A DNA stretch of 64,000 nucleotides from Streptomyces sp. TN58 (GTDB lineage: Bacteria > Actinomycetota > Actinomycetes > Streptomycetales > Streptomycetaceae), in contig NZ_CP018870.1 in assembly GCF_001941845.1 (NCBI RefSeq), positions 6,052,001 to 6,116,000 of the forward strand, in the 5' to 3' direction. Positions within the stretch are counted from its first letter, which is position 1. Every line of letters begins with the position of its first letter. The notes beneath the pieces are model-generated. The model was not told the DNA's origin, did not search any database, and worked only from the letters and a program-made list of their open reading frames with translations. This document shows, in pieces, positions 9,266-17,999 of the stretch. Position numbers and translations under genes: made by a program.

Positions 9266-10356
9266 CGGCCGGCACGCGGACGGCCACAGCGCTGTTCGCC
9301 GGACACTGCTTCCGCGTCGTTACCGACACAGCCTTCGACGCCGTCCAAGCACGTTACCTCCAGGCCTTCGTCCCCGAATTTCAGCCCGCACCGCCGTGCG
9401 GGGAGGAGAGCGCTGTCCGGGTCCGCCACGACGCAGCCCTCTTCCAGGCCAGTACGGCCCGCGTTGCGGACGCCGCCTCTCTGACCGTGGCGCCGTTCCG
9501 CGGCGAGCCGTACCACCGCTGCGAGCTGGACGACACCACCTGGTGGCGGCCCGCTCCCGACACGCACTTACCCCTCGACCACCTCTATGCCCGGGACGCG
9601 GCGGGCAGTCAGACGGTGCTGCTGAAACCTGGTGCCGAGCGCGGCGAGCGGTACCTGATGCGTGTCGTCCGCGAGGTCGTCCTGCGATGCTCCGAACACC
9701 GCGGGTGGACTTCCTTCCACGCTGCGGCCGCTGCCCTTGACGACCGCGGTGTGCTCATCGCCGCACCCTCCGCGGCGGGCAAGACAACCGTGCTCACCGC
9801 ACTGGCCGCCCACTGCGGGGCGGACCTGATCGCATCCGACCGGGCCCTGGTGACCGCCGACGCGGGAACGGTGGCCGGGGTGCCGATCTCGGTCCGGATC
9901 GGCGGGGGCACCCTGTCCGCACTGGCCCCGCGTGAAGGTCTGCCGAACCCGCACGCCCTGCCCGGAGACTTCGGCAGCGCCCGCAAAGCAGCACTGACCC
10001 CGCGCAGGTTTGCCGACGCCTTCCGCACCGGCGTGCGGGAGACAGCGCCCCTGCGGCTAGTCGTCGTACCCCGCCTCTGCGACGACGACCGGACCTTGAC
10101 CAGCCGCATCCTCAGCAGAGCGGGGGCCCGCACCGCCCTCACAGCCGTGTGCTGCACCCCGTACGACGAGGACTGGCTCGAGCCCTGGTTCGCCGACCGG
10201 ACCCGGACCCCAGCCGACCTGGCAGGCCAGGCCGCCGACCTCATCGACAGACTTGTTGCCACCGCTCCCGTCCTCCAGGTCACGGCCGGCGTGCACAGCC
10301 CCGGCTTGTTGGAGAAGATCACCGGCGCGGTGACGGGGAGGCTGCCGTGTCAGTGA
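9262..10356 (+). CDS. HPr-kinase-like P-loop protein
   Basis: A 364-residue protein starting at GTG 9262 with a 4-base overlap to the preceding stop. The C-terminal half has a Walker A motif APSAAGKTT at residues 168-176, followed by ADLIASDRALV, the pattern of HPr kinase/phosphorylase-related (HprK-like) proteins. The N-terminal 150 residues are a variable domain common in these relatives. In actinobacteria such proteins sit in polysaccharide or peptide biosynthetic operons and may phosphorylate a small substrate or protein. The actual substrate is unknown. Coupled spacing places it in the glycosyltransferase operon. Confidence 0.7.
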   Translation: MTAGTRTATALFAGHCFRVVTDTAFDAVQARYLQAFVPEFQPAPPCGEESAVRVRHDAALFQASTARVADAASLTVAPFRGEPYHRCELDDTTWWRPAPDTHLPLDHLYARDAAGSQTVLLKPGAERGERYLMRVVREVVLRCSEHRGWTSFHAAAAALDDRGVLIAAPSAAGKTTVLTALAAHCGADLIASDRALVTADAGTVAGVPISVRIGGGTLSALAPREGLPNPHALPGDFGSARKAALTPRRFADAFRTGVRETAPLRLVVVPRLCDDDRTLTSRILSRAGARTALTAVCCTPYDEDWLEPWFADRTRTPADLAGQAADLIDRLVATAPVLQVTAGVHSPGLLEKITGAVTGRLPCQ

Positions 10357-10907
10357 GCCGCATCGCCCTGGTGGGACCGGTCGCCGCCGGGAAGTCGACG
10401 CTGTCTGCGGCGATATCCGCCCATACCGGCCTGCTCCGCATCGACCTCGACGAGCTGTTCTGGGGGCCGAACTGGACCCCCCTGGACACCCCCGTCTTCC
10501 ACAAGGCCGCACGTGACCGCCTCGCAGCACCAGCATGGATCGCGGACGGCAACTACGGCGGCGAAATCGCCGAGATGCTCCTGGACCGCGCCGAGCTGGT
10601 CCTCTGGCTCGACCTGCCGCTCCACGTGTGCCTGCCCCGTCTTCTCAGCCGCTCGCTGCGCCGGGCAAGCACCGGCGAAGAGCTCTTCGCCGGGAACCGG
10701 GAGACCTACCGCCACCTGCTGGCCGCGGACTCCATCCTCCGCTGGGGCCCCATGCACCACCACCGCCACCAACGCCGCTGGTCCGCCCGACTTCACCCCG
10801 ACCACACGCCCGGCATCAAGGTAGTGCGACTGGACCGCCCCGCCACCATCACCCCGCAGCTGCGCAGGCTCGGCCTGCTGCCCGCAACAGGAAGGGGACG
10901 CCCGTGA
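10347..10907 (+). CDS. Small P-loop kinase (adenylate-kinase-like)
   Basis: A 186-residue kinase with GPVAAGKST (residues 10-18), a DLDELFW block after strand 2, and WIADGNYGGEI, typical of the topology-modulation/AAA_17 small kinases. GTG 10347 is chosen because GGGGAGG ends 5 bases upstream; GTG 10353, giving a GTGA overlap, is the alternative. It overlaps the HprK-like gene before it and the glycosyltransferase after it, so all are translated together. It probably phosphorylates a nucleotide, sugar or small metabolite. Confidence 0.75.
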   Translation: MSVSRIALVGPVAAGKSTLSAAISAHTGLLRIDLDELFWGPNWTPLDTPVFHKAARDRLAAPAWIADGNYGGEIAEMLLDRAELVLWLDLPLHVCLPRLLSRSLRRASTGEELFAGNRETYRHLLAADSILRWGPMHHHRHQRRWSARLHPDHTPGIKVVRLDRPATITPQLRRLGLLPATGRGRP

Positions 10908-11923
10908 TCGCCGCCGTCGTCCGCGTGCCCTGGCACACCGCCCACGGCGGCTACGACCGCCTCCTGGACCACCTGCCCGAAGTCCGCCGCATCACCCCGC
11001 CCCGCCACCGGGTAGCGATCCGGGCCTTCACGGCGGCCCACCGCGTTGTCGGCCCCCACTGCCCGCTGCCGTTCTATCCGGCCGAGCACTTCGCCACCGA
11101 TCTGCGCGTCCTCGCCTCCCGCCAACCGGCGCACGTCCTCTACGGGGACGAGCAATTCTGGCTCTCCCGCCTCCGCACCGGTCCGACCGCAGTCACCTAC
11201 CACCAGCCGCCCGACTACCTTGCCAAGCTGCTGCCGATCAAAGCGTGGCAGCGCCTGGCCCCGCGGGTGGACCAGATCATCGTCCTCGATCCCGAGCAGC
11301 AGGCCTTCTTCGGCGACTTGGTTCCTCCAGATCGTGTGCACCTCGTGCCGCACGGCATCGACACCACCGCCTTCACCCCCGCGGACACACCACAGCATCA
11401 GGGCCGTCCTCTGGTGCTGACCGTGGGCTGGTGGCTGCGCGACTTTGACACCCTCTACGCCGTCCATGACCTCCTGCACCGCCGCCACGGCCAGGACATC
11501 GAGCTGGCCGTCGTCACCCGGCAGGCCGCTTCACGTCCGTGGCACCCGGCCGCGCGCATCCTGGAAGGGATCAGTGAGCAGGAGCTGGTAGCCCTCTACC
11601 GGCGGGCGGCGTTCCTGCTGCTGCCCCTGACCGGGGCCAGCGCCAACAACGCACTGCTGGAAGCTCTCGCCTGCGGCACCCCGGCCGTTGTCACGGACAT
11701 CGGCGGCATTCGGCACTACACCGGGGGCGGCCCGGCCGCTGTCCTGGTTCCACCTGGCGACGCGTCGGCTGCGGCCGACGCCTCCGACAGGCTGCTTGCC
11801 GAGCTGGGCACCGCCGACCGCATCGCACGGCGTGCTGCCGCCCGCGCGCGGGCCGAATCCTTCGCCTGGCCACGCATCGCCGCCGACGTACGCTCCGTCT
11901 ACCGGATGCTGGAGGCAGCATGA
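10904..11923 (+). CDS. GT4-type glycosyltransferase
   Basis: A 339-residue GT-B glycosyltransferase. The start GTG 10904 overlaps the previous TGA and follows AGGAAGGGG. Recognised parts are the HGID segment VHLVPHGIDTTAFTP, VLTVGWWLRDFD at the start of the second Rossmann domain, and LLPLTGASANNALLEALACG with GTPAVVTDIGG, the nucleotide-sugar binding region of GT4 enzymes. It probably transfers a sugar from an NDP-sugar onto a lipid or glycan acceptor at the cytoplasmic face. The next gene starts by ATGA overlap. Confidence 0.85.
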   Translation: MIAAVVRVPWHTAHGGYDRLLDHLPEVRRITPPRHRVAIRAFTAAHRVVGPHCPLPFYPAEHFATDLRVLASRQPAHVLYGDEQFWLSRLRTGPTAVTYHQPPDYLAKLLPIKAWQRLAPRVDQIIVLDPEQQAFFGDLVPPDRVHLVPHGIDTTAFTPADTPQHQGRPLVLTVGWWLRDFDTLYAVHDLLHRRHGQDIELAVVTRQAASRPWHPAARILEGISEQELVALYRRAAFLLLPLTGASANNALLEALACGTPAVVTDIGGIRHYTGGGPAAVLVPPGDASAAADASDRLLAELGTADRIARRAAARARAESFAWPRIAADVRSVYRMLEAA

Positions 11924-13505
11924 CCGCCGCCGAGATGTGGTTGGACGTGGTCGTGCCGACCCTCGTCACGGGACTGCTGGCCCGTGCCCTCTGGGCCGCC
12001 ATCGCGGTCGAGGCGAGCGCGCGGTGGCTCCTGAACACCCCCGCGAACCGCCCCGGCGACGTGGACAGTCAGGCACCCTGGCTGCTGGTGCTGCTGCCGA
12101 TGCTCCGTGAACAGGCCGTCGCGGCCGAGTCGATCGCCGCGTTCACCGGCCTCGACTACCCCGCAGGCCGCGCCGCCGTCGCGGCCATCACCACCGAACG
12201 GGAGCACACAGCCCGAGCCCAGCACCGCACACGCCTGCCGGAGCTCGCCGCCCTGCCCACCCTGGCGGCAGCCCAGCTGCGGGGCATGTTCCCCGCAGCG
12301 CGCTGCCAGGCCGTCGCCGAGACCGTGAGCGCCGCCTCGCGCGACGAGCGCTTAGTGGTGCTGACCAGCTGTTCGATGCCGAGCCGAGCACCGCCGACGT
12401 CGTGTCCGCCCTGACCGCCGACCGGACAGAGGGGCTGCCGCTGGTGCATCTGCACCAGCCTGACGTAGGCGGCCGAAAGCCGGGACAGCTCAACTTCGCC
12501 CTCGACCACATGCCCGACGTCCTCGGCAAGCTCGGCTGGCGCGAGGAAACCCACGCCGACAACACCTTCGTCCTGGTCTACGATGCCGACGCCGTCCCCG
12601 ACCGGACCACCCTCACCGCCTTCGCCGGCGCCGCCGCCGAACACCGGGCGTCTACCGGCCGTACTCCGGCACTGATCCAGCAGCAGAGGCTCCCGCTGCT
12701 GGGCCGCCGCGCCTTCCCCCGAGGCAGTAGAGGCCTGCTGCTGACCGGGGAGTGGATCTACCAACTCCGGCGCTCCCTCGGCATCGAACTCGCCCGCGTA
12801 CGCCTCCACCAGTGGCTCAGCCGTACCAGGCTCCCCGAGCCGGTCCGGACGTGGTTGAGGCCGATGGTCTACGCCGTCGGCTGCGGTATGGCAGTCCACC
12901 TCCCCGCCCTGCGTCGACTCGGCGGCTTCCCGGAACCGATGGAAGACCTCGGCACGGGACACCGCCTCTCACTTCTCGGCGCCCACCTCGCACCGTCCGA
13001 CGCCGCGGTCCTCGACGAGCCCTACACCGACACCACCGGACTGACCAACCTCCACGCGCTCGCCTTCACGGCCTCTGCCCGACCCGACCACCACGCCCGA
13101 GCCGTCGCCCATTTGCCCAGCGGCCTCTCCCGCCCGGCCAAGGCCGCCCTGATGCTGCGAGAGTGGGCGGACCAAGCCGCCTGGCTCCTCGGCGCCCCGC
13201 TGCTGGCCGCAGCCGTGGCCAGCAGCCCATGGGCCGGCCCGTGGTGGGCCGGACTCGCCGCCGCCGGCGTCCTGCTGCACGGCCCCGTCACCACCGCCCA
13301 GCTGCTCGCGCTGGCACCGGCTCTGCACCGCCGCGTCACCCCACCCGCGCCCCTCGGACCGCCACCGTGCTGCACCGCGGCCCGCCCGATGATGCTCATC
13401 GCGGCCAGCCCCCTTCAGCCCTTCGTCCGGCTGGCCGGGCCCTGGCGACTGATCTGGGCGAAGACCACCGGACGCCGCCTCGGCTTCGGTAAGACTGAAC
13501 GCTGA
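11920..13505 (+). pseudogene. GT2-family membrane glycosyltransferase, frameshifted
   Basis: Two overlapping frames together give one GT2 enzyme of about 528 residues. The first (from ATG 11920) has an N-terminal membrane segment and ends at 12414. Coding sense shifts frame near 12,360: DERLVV continues as ADQLFDAEPSTADVV and runs to 13505. The second part holds the donor-site VLVYDADAVPD (DxD) and C-terminal hydrophobic helices (LLGAPLLAAAVASSPWAG). One missing G in GTGGTGCTG explains the shift. An in-frame TTA codon at 12352 would add bldA dependence. It is either inactive or mis-sequenced. Confidence 0.75.
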
Positions 13506-13538
13506 ACACCCAACACCCGATCACACGTGGGAGCTCCC

Positions 13539-14009
13539 GTGGCTGAACCAGGTACCGCGACGGTCCGCAACGCGGCCAAGGCCGTCATCCTCTACGACGG
13601 CTGCGTCCTGCTCCAGCGCGCCCACTGGGAGGGGCAGGACTGCCTGTTCCTGCCCGGCGGGGGCCAGGAACCCGGCGAGGCCCTCGACGCCACAGTCCGC
13701 CGAGAAGTCCACGAGGAGACCGGCCTGGAGGTCGTACCCGAGCGCCTGCTGTGGCTGCGCGAGTACATCGGGGCCAACCACGGAGGCGCCCCGGAAGACC
13801 ACCGGGTCGAAGCGATCTTCCTGTGCCGCCCCGAGGGCGACCCGGACCAGCTCGGCGGCCACGCCGAGGACGACCTGCAGACCGGCCTGGAATGGGTGGA
13901 GCTGGAGAAAGTGACCGGCCTCAACCTGCTGCCCCAGGGCCTGCGCCCCCTGATCGCCGACCTCGCACACGGTGAACTCCCCGCCCGCTACCTCGGCGAC
14001 CTCGCCTGA
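13539..14009 (+). CDS. NUDIX hydrolase
   Basis: A 156-residue NUDIX protein starting at GTG 13539, chosen over GTG 13527 because GGGAG lies 5 bases upstream. The NUDIX box is GGGQEPGEALDATVRREVHEETGL, about residues 45-68, complete with REVHEE for Mg2+ binding. It hydrolyses a nucleoside diphosphate linked to some group X; the substrate cannot be read from sequence. It sits between the glycosyltransferases and an APH-type kinase, a pairing that recurs in this window. Confidence 0.9.
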   Translation: MAEPGTATVRNAAKAVILYDGCVLLQRAHWEGQDCLFLPGGGQEPGEALDATVRREVHEETGLEVVPERLLWLREYIGANHGGAPEDHRVEAIFLCRPEGDPDQLGGHAEDDLQTGLEWVELEKVTGLNLLPQGLRPLIADLAHGELPARYLGDLA

Positions 14010-14013
14010 CCGC

Positions 14014-14781
14014 ATGGCGATGACCGACGGCCGCGTCCCCGAAGGCGCCACCGACATCAGCACCGGCCAGGCCAACCGTGTCTGGTACATCGGCGGACGC
14101 GAGCCGTACGTCCTCAAGCACTACGGTGACCCGGCCCGCGCCGCCAACGAAGCAGCCGCCCTCGCACTCCTCACCTACCACGGCGCCCCCGGCCCCCGCC
14201 TCCTCGACGCCGACCTGGAAGCGCGGCCGGCCTGGACCGCGCAGAGCGCCGTCCAGGCCCAACCCGTACCCGCCGAAAGGTTCCAAGCCGAGCTCGCCAG
14301 CCCGCTCAAGCAGGTCCACGCCATCGGCGGGACCCACTTCGGACGCCTCGCCGGAGCCCCCCGCCACCCCACCTGGCGCCACTACCTCCACGACCGCCTC
14401 AACCTCTACACGACCACAGCACCCGATCTCGCTACCGCCGCCGCAGCCCTCCGCCGAGACCTCGACCGAGTGACCCTCGATATCGAGCCACGGCTTCTCC
14501 ACCACGACCTCCAACCCGGACACCTCGTCTGCAGCCCCGACGGACACCGACTCCTGCTGGACTGGGAACTCGCCGCCCTCGGAGACCCGCTCTCCGACCA
14601 CGCCCGCCTCGCCGTCCGCTTACGCCTGGCCTCGCCCCAGACCGTGCTCCCCAGGGCCGCTCCCTCCGCCCGTCAGCGCCTGGACCTGTACTGGCGCCTC
14701 CACCTCATCGCGGATGCAGCCCTGGCCACCGACCTCGCAGTCCGCGGACACGCCCTATCCCTTATCAGGGGCAGGGAGTGA
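14014..14781 (+). CDS. Aminoglycoside-phosphotransferase-like kinase
   Basis: A 255-residue APH/choline-kinase-fold protein starting at ATG 14014. The catalytic loop reads LLHHDLQPGHLV: the catalytic Asp is present, but the position usually held by the Mg2+-binding Asn is His. The downstream LLLDWE supplies the metal-binding Asp. The Asn-to-His change means activity may be altered. It ends the plus-strand operon 4 bases after the NUDIX gene. It could phosphorylate a sugar or antibiotic; resistance is not shown. Confidence 0.8.
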   Translation: MAMTDGRVPEGATDISTGQANRVWYIGGREPYVLKHYGDPARAANEAAALALLTYHGAPGPRLLDADLEARPAWTAQSAVQAQPVPAERFQAELASPLKQVHAIGGTHFGRLAGAPRHPTWRHYLHDRLNLYTTTAPDLATAAAALRRDLDRVTLDIEPRLLHHDLQPGHLVCSPDGHRLLLDWELAALGDPLSDHARLAVRLRLASPQTVLPRAAPSARQRLDLYWRLHLIADAALATDLAVRGHALSLIRGRE

Positions 14782-14849
14782 CGCTGATTCACGCTGGGGC
14801 TGCTCTGTTCTGTTGCTCGAGGCGTTCTCCTCGGGGCAGGAGGGGTGAT

Positions 14850-15127
14850 CAGAACATCCAAGTCGACGCCCGCCCTCTCCCGGAGATCCCCTCGCTGAGG
14901 GAACTCGCGATGGCGCGCCTGATCAAGATCGACGTCGACGGGGCCGAGGAGTCCCTCATGGACCTGGCGCGGGCTCTTGGCGCCTGCCCCCGGTCGATGC
15001 GGTCGCGGTGGGTACGGACAACGCCAACCACCTGCGGGAGCTCGCCGGAGCCCTGGCCTACGAGGTCGACGACCAGGTGGTCCGGGAGTACCGGCAGCTC
15101 CTTCAGGCCCGCCTTCAGCCCGCCTGA
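14850..15127 (+). pseudogene. FkbM methyltransferase fragment joined to another gene fragment
   Basis: Two remnants. About 14,850-14,993 encodes VDARPLPEIPSLREL followed by ARLIKIDVDGAEESL, the motif of FkbM-family O-methyltransferases (KIDVEGAE), without the rest of that protein. From about 14,995 another frame gives DAVAVGTDNANHLREL and ends REYRQLLQARLQPA with a TGA at 15125, a plausible C-terminus of an unrelated enzyme I cannot name. No start or complete domain remains. The junction suggests repeated deletion at the operon end. Confidence 0.55.
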
Positions 15128-15954
15128 AGCTCCTTCACCACTCGCTCCGCCATCTCCCGGGCGGCCCCCAGCCGGGGATCGTCCGGGTCGGCGTAGGGGC
15201 CGAGGATCTTCGCGGCAACGAACAGCGTCATCAGCTTCCCGTCCCGGCTCTCCAGATCGTCACGCCGCTCTCGGTGGACACGGCCGGCCAAAGCGGGGAC
15301 GGCGAGGGAGGCGCCTCACAGATTCGCCGCGTCCAGGCCGCGTGGGGCCATGCCCCAGTCCTCCCAGTCGAACATGTTGAACACTGGCGCCGTCATATTC
15401 GCCCAGTTGAGATCCGCATGGGCCGGGCGCCATTCGGCCACGGTCGTATCGACCCCGGGGAAGATGCTGTGGATCGTCCCCGCAACCAAATCATGTGTGA
15501 CGGTCTCGGTATCCGGTGTCGCGATCCGGTTGGTGTGTTGCGCAGCGAGGGTGTCCAGGGAGGTGTTCAGCGCGACCCACCATTCCTCGGCCAACCCCGG
15601 GTCCTCTGCCACCACCGCGTTACCCACCGGCGCCCCGGGCAGCAGCTCCGTCTCGTCCGCCCGCCACATCACAGGCTCCGTCTCGTCCCGCCAGGCGACG
15701 CCGGCGAACCAGGCCGGTTTCGCGATTCCGTGCAGGGCCTCGGCGGACGCGGTGCCGTCCCCGCCCTGGACCCCGATCCGGTCGAGCCCCCGCCGCTCGA
15801 TGCGCACCCACGTACCGCGGTCCGTACGTGCCCCCACAGACCGGCGCTTACGTACCACAGTCCCGTGATCGAGGCGCACCGCCATCGACTGCTCCACGCG
15901 GTTCAGCACGGCTTCCGCGGGCTCTTTGCGTAGATCCACGGGGCGCAGCGTCAT
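15115..15954 (-). pseudogene. Phosphotransferase (APH family) with an internal TGA
   Basis: A 279-residue APH-fold kinase starting at ATG 15954. The catalytic HADLNWANM and metal-binding FDWEDWG motifs are intact. In frame at 15316-15318 is a TGA where a Trp is likely (AANL-stop-GASLAVPAL). The same frame then continues without break through HRERRDDLESRDGKLMTLFV to a natural stop at 15115. The product is thus truncated by 67 residues unless TGA is read through or is an error. It is the last gene of the minus-strand NUDIX/kinase run. Confidence 0.8.
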
Positions 15955-16392
15955 GCACCCGAACGTACCAAGTCCGCAACGCATTGTGTGGAGTTCGACA
16001 CCGCCCCACATTCACGCGGCGGCCGGCAGCCTGATTGATGCTGCTGGCTAACGGAAGTCCGGAAGGCTGGGGATCGTTCTGTGCGGTTGCATGGTGGCCA
16101 CCGTCCGACAAGAAGCGGCCAGGAAGTCGGTCGCCAGGGCGGCGGCGACCGGTGGACTACGACGACACGTGGCTGTGAGGGCGGGCTACGTGTCCTCAGA
16201 CGAGACGGGGAACGCGGTTCTGCCCGCCCTCAAACCTCCTGGACCACCTTGATCAGCACGACGGTCGTATCGACGTCCACGACCAGGACCTACCCTTCAG
16301 GCCCGTCTCGCTGACGCGCACACCCAGCTGGTGGGCCGAGGAAGCTACCTCGATCATGGAGGCCTGGAGATCTGGAGGCCGCTGGCCAGCAG
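15955..16392. other. Non-coding or degenerate spacer
   Basis: A 438-base gap between two minus-strand genes. A plus-strand stretch around 16,227-16,400 translates to LLDHLDQHDGRIDVHDQDLP, which looks protein-like but has no start, no RBS and ends quickly. I see no complete gene, repeat or RNA here; it may be decayed. Confidence 0.4.
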
Positions 16393-16896
16393 TCACAGCC
16401 AGTCAGGGCTGACGATCTCCTCGCCCTCGCCCTGAGGCGCCTCGAAACGGGCGAAGAAGTCGTCCAGGGCCTCCGTCGAAACGAACAAGGAGTTCGCGTC
16501 CGCATGCTGGTTGCGCTCGTCGAGTCGTCTGAGCAGCTCCGTCCGTTCGACAGGGAAGTACAGCAGGCGCCACCGCGCACCTGCCTGTTCCACCAGCTGC
16601 TTCATCTCCTCCCGGTGCTTGCGCGGCCACAGCCCGTGGTCCCACACCACGTCCAGGCCCTCCGCTACCAATCGCACAAGCTGCTCCTGAAGCTCCGCGA
16701 CGACCGGGGCTTCCTTCTCGAAGTACGTGTTCTCTGGGTAGTCGACCCCGTACCGGCCATGCCGCTCGTGCACCAGCTCGTCCACCGATAGCCGCACCGC
16801 ACCCGCCGGCTCCAGCCGCTCTCGGGAGTAGGTCGTCTTTCCCGAACCGGTCAGCCCGACGAGCATGAACACCACCGGCCCACCTTCGCGCCCCAC
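16393..16896 (-). CDS. AAA-family ATPase / small kinase
   Basis: A 167-residue P-loop protein. GTG 16896 is taken as the start because GGAGG lies about 8 bases upstream; several GTGs nearby are alternatives and the longer frame is not coding-like. Walker A is GLTGSGKTTY at about residues 12-21. VVWDHGLWPRKHR and LLYFPVERTELLRRL are the lid and base-binding helices of the AAA_33 small kinases. It may phosphorylate a nucleoside, sugar or tRNA end. It lies downstream of the PIG-L gene in the same direction. Confidence 0.75.
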   Translation of the reverse strand: MGREGGPVVFMLVGLTGSGKTTYSRERLEPAGAVRLSVDELVHERHGRYGVDYPENTYFEKEAPVVAELQEQLVRLVAEGLDVVWDHGLWPRKHREEMKQLVEQAGARWRLLYFPVERTELLRRLDERNQHADANSLFVSTEALDDFFARFEAPQGEGEEIVSPDWL

Positions 16897-17120
16897 CGTC
16901 ACACCCTCCACCGCCAACCTCTGCTCGGCCCCAGCCTGCCACCGACCGCCCGCGCCGCGGGCCACAACCAAGGCGCGGATGCAGCCCTGGCGACCAGCCC
17001 TGCGGTCCGCGCCATGCTCCTTCGCTCGCCACTGGGACGCAGTGATGCTGACGCGGACGGTCGGGACCCAGGACGGGCGAGTACGCGAAGCCCAAAGAGA
17101 GCTGCCTCCAATCAGCCGGT

Positions 17121-17882
17121 TCAAAGAGTTAGTTCGCGTAGTCCTCTACGCGGGAAGACGAGGTCGCGGCGGATGAAGTGCTCGGTGCCGAGGATGGCCT
17201 CCCGCTCCCGTGCCGGGAGTCCGCTCAGCAGCGCTGGAAGCGAGCGGCTTCGCGCCGTCTCGGAACGGTGGGCTCGGATTGCGCTCCACTTCTGGTCCAG
17301 CCAGGAACGGACGTCCACCGTCGCCGTGACCGTGGCGTCCGGGACCGTGTGGAGGCGCTTGCCGACGCCGGAGACCAGGCCGGCGAGGCCGGAGCTGGCG
17401 GACTCCGGGTGCGCCGAGAGGTAGAGGGCGGTGGGCTGCCACGGGAGCCCGGCCTTGGGAAAGGTGCCGGGAATACCAGCCGTGTGCGCGGCGAGCAGCG
17501 TGACGCGGTGGGTGTGGACGTGGTCAGGGTGCCCGGAGGACCCATGGGCGTCGTGGGTGACGATCAAGGCAGGTCGGAAATCGCGCACGTGGGCGACCAG
17601 TCGCTCTACGGTCTCGTCCAACGGCGTGTCGCGGAACGGGGGCTGCCCGGGGGCGGAGTCGGGTACGCGGAAGTCGGCGTATCCGAGCATCCGTGGCGCT
17701 CCAGCGCCGAGATGCGTCAGGGCATCGGCTAGTTCGGTCGCGCGGTGGCTGTCAGGGGCCCAGCTTGCTGTGACGACGGCGGTCCGGGCGCCAGCCGCCG
17801 CATACTTGGCGAGGACGCCGCCGGCGACGAGGGATTCGTCGTCGGGGTGCGCGTAGACCGCGAGGATGCTGGGAGCAGGCAC
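17121..17882 (-). CDS. PIG-L family deacetylase
   Basis: A 253-residue LmbE/PIG-L zinc hydrolase starting at GTG 17882. The zinc/catalytic motif AHPDDES is at residues 11-17 and the third-ligand region HGSSGHPDHVHTH at about 118-130. Relatives deacetylate GlcNAc-inositol (MshB), mycothiol conjugates (Mca) or sugar parts of antibiotics. With small-molecule kinases, NUDIX and GNAT genes nearby it could act on an amino-sugar or a detoxification adduct, but substrate is not determined. There are 118 bases between it and the large methyltransferase upstream. Confidence 0.9.
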   Translation of the reverse strand: MPAPSILAVYAHPDDESLVAGGVLAKYAAAGARTAVVTASWAPDSHRATELADALTHLGAGAPRMLGYADFRVPDSAPGQPPFRDTPLDETVERLVAHVRDFRPALIVTHDAHGSSGHPDHVHTHRVTLLAAHTAGIPGTFPKAGLPWQPTALYLSAHPESASSGLAGLVSGVGKRLHTVPDATVTATVDVRSWLDQKWSAIRAHRSETARSRSLPALLSGLPAREREAILGTEHFIRRDLVFPRRGLRELTL

Positions 17883-17999
17883 GGGGGCTCCAATCTGTGC
17901 GTACGGGTCGGTCGGCGCGGTGGTACTACGGGCCTCGGTTCCGCGCTCAGGCTATGGCACTGTGCCTGCCCGCGCCCGCGCCACGTGCCAATCTGCGAC

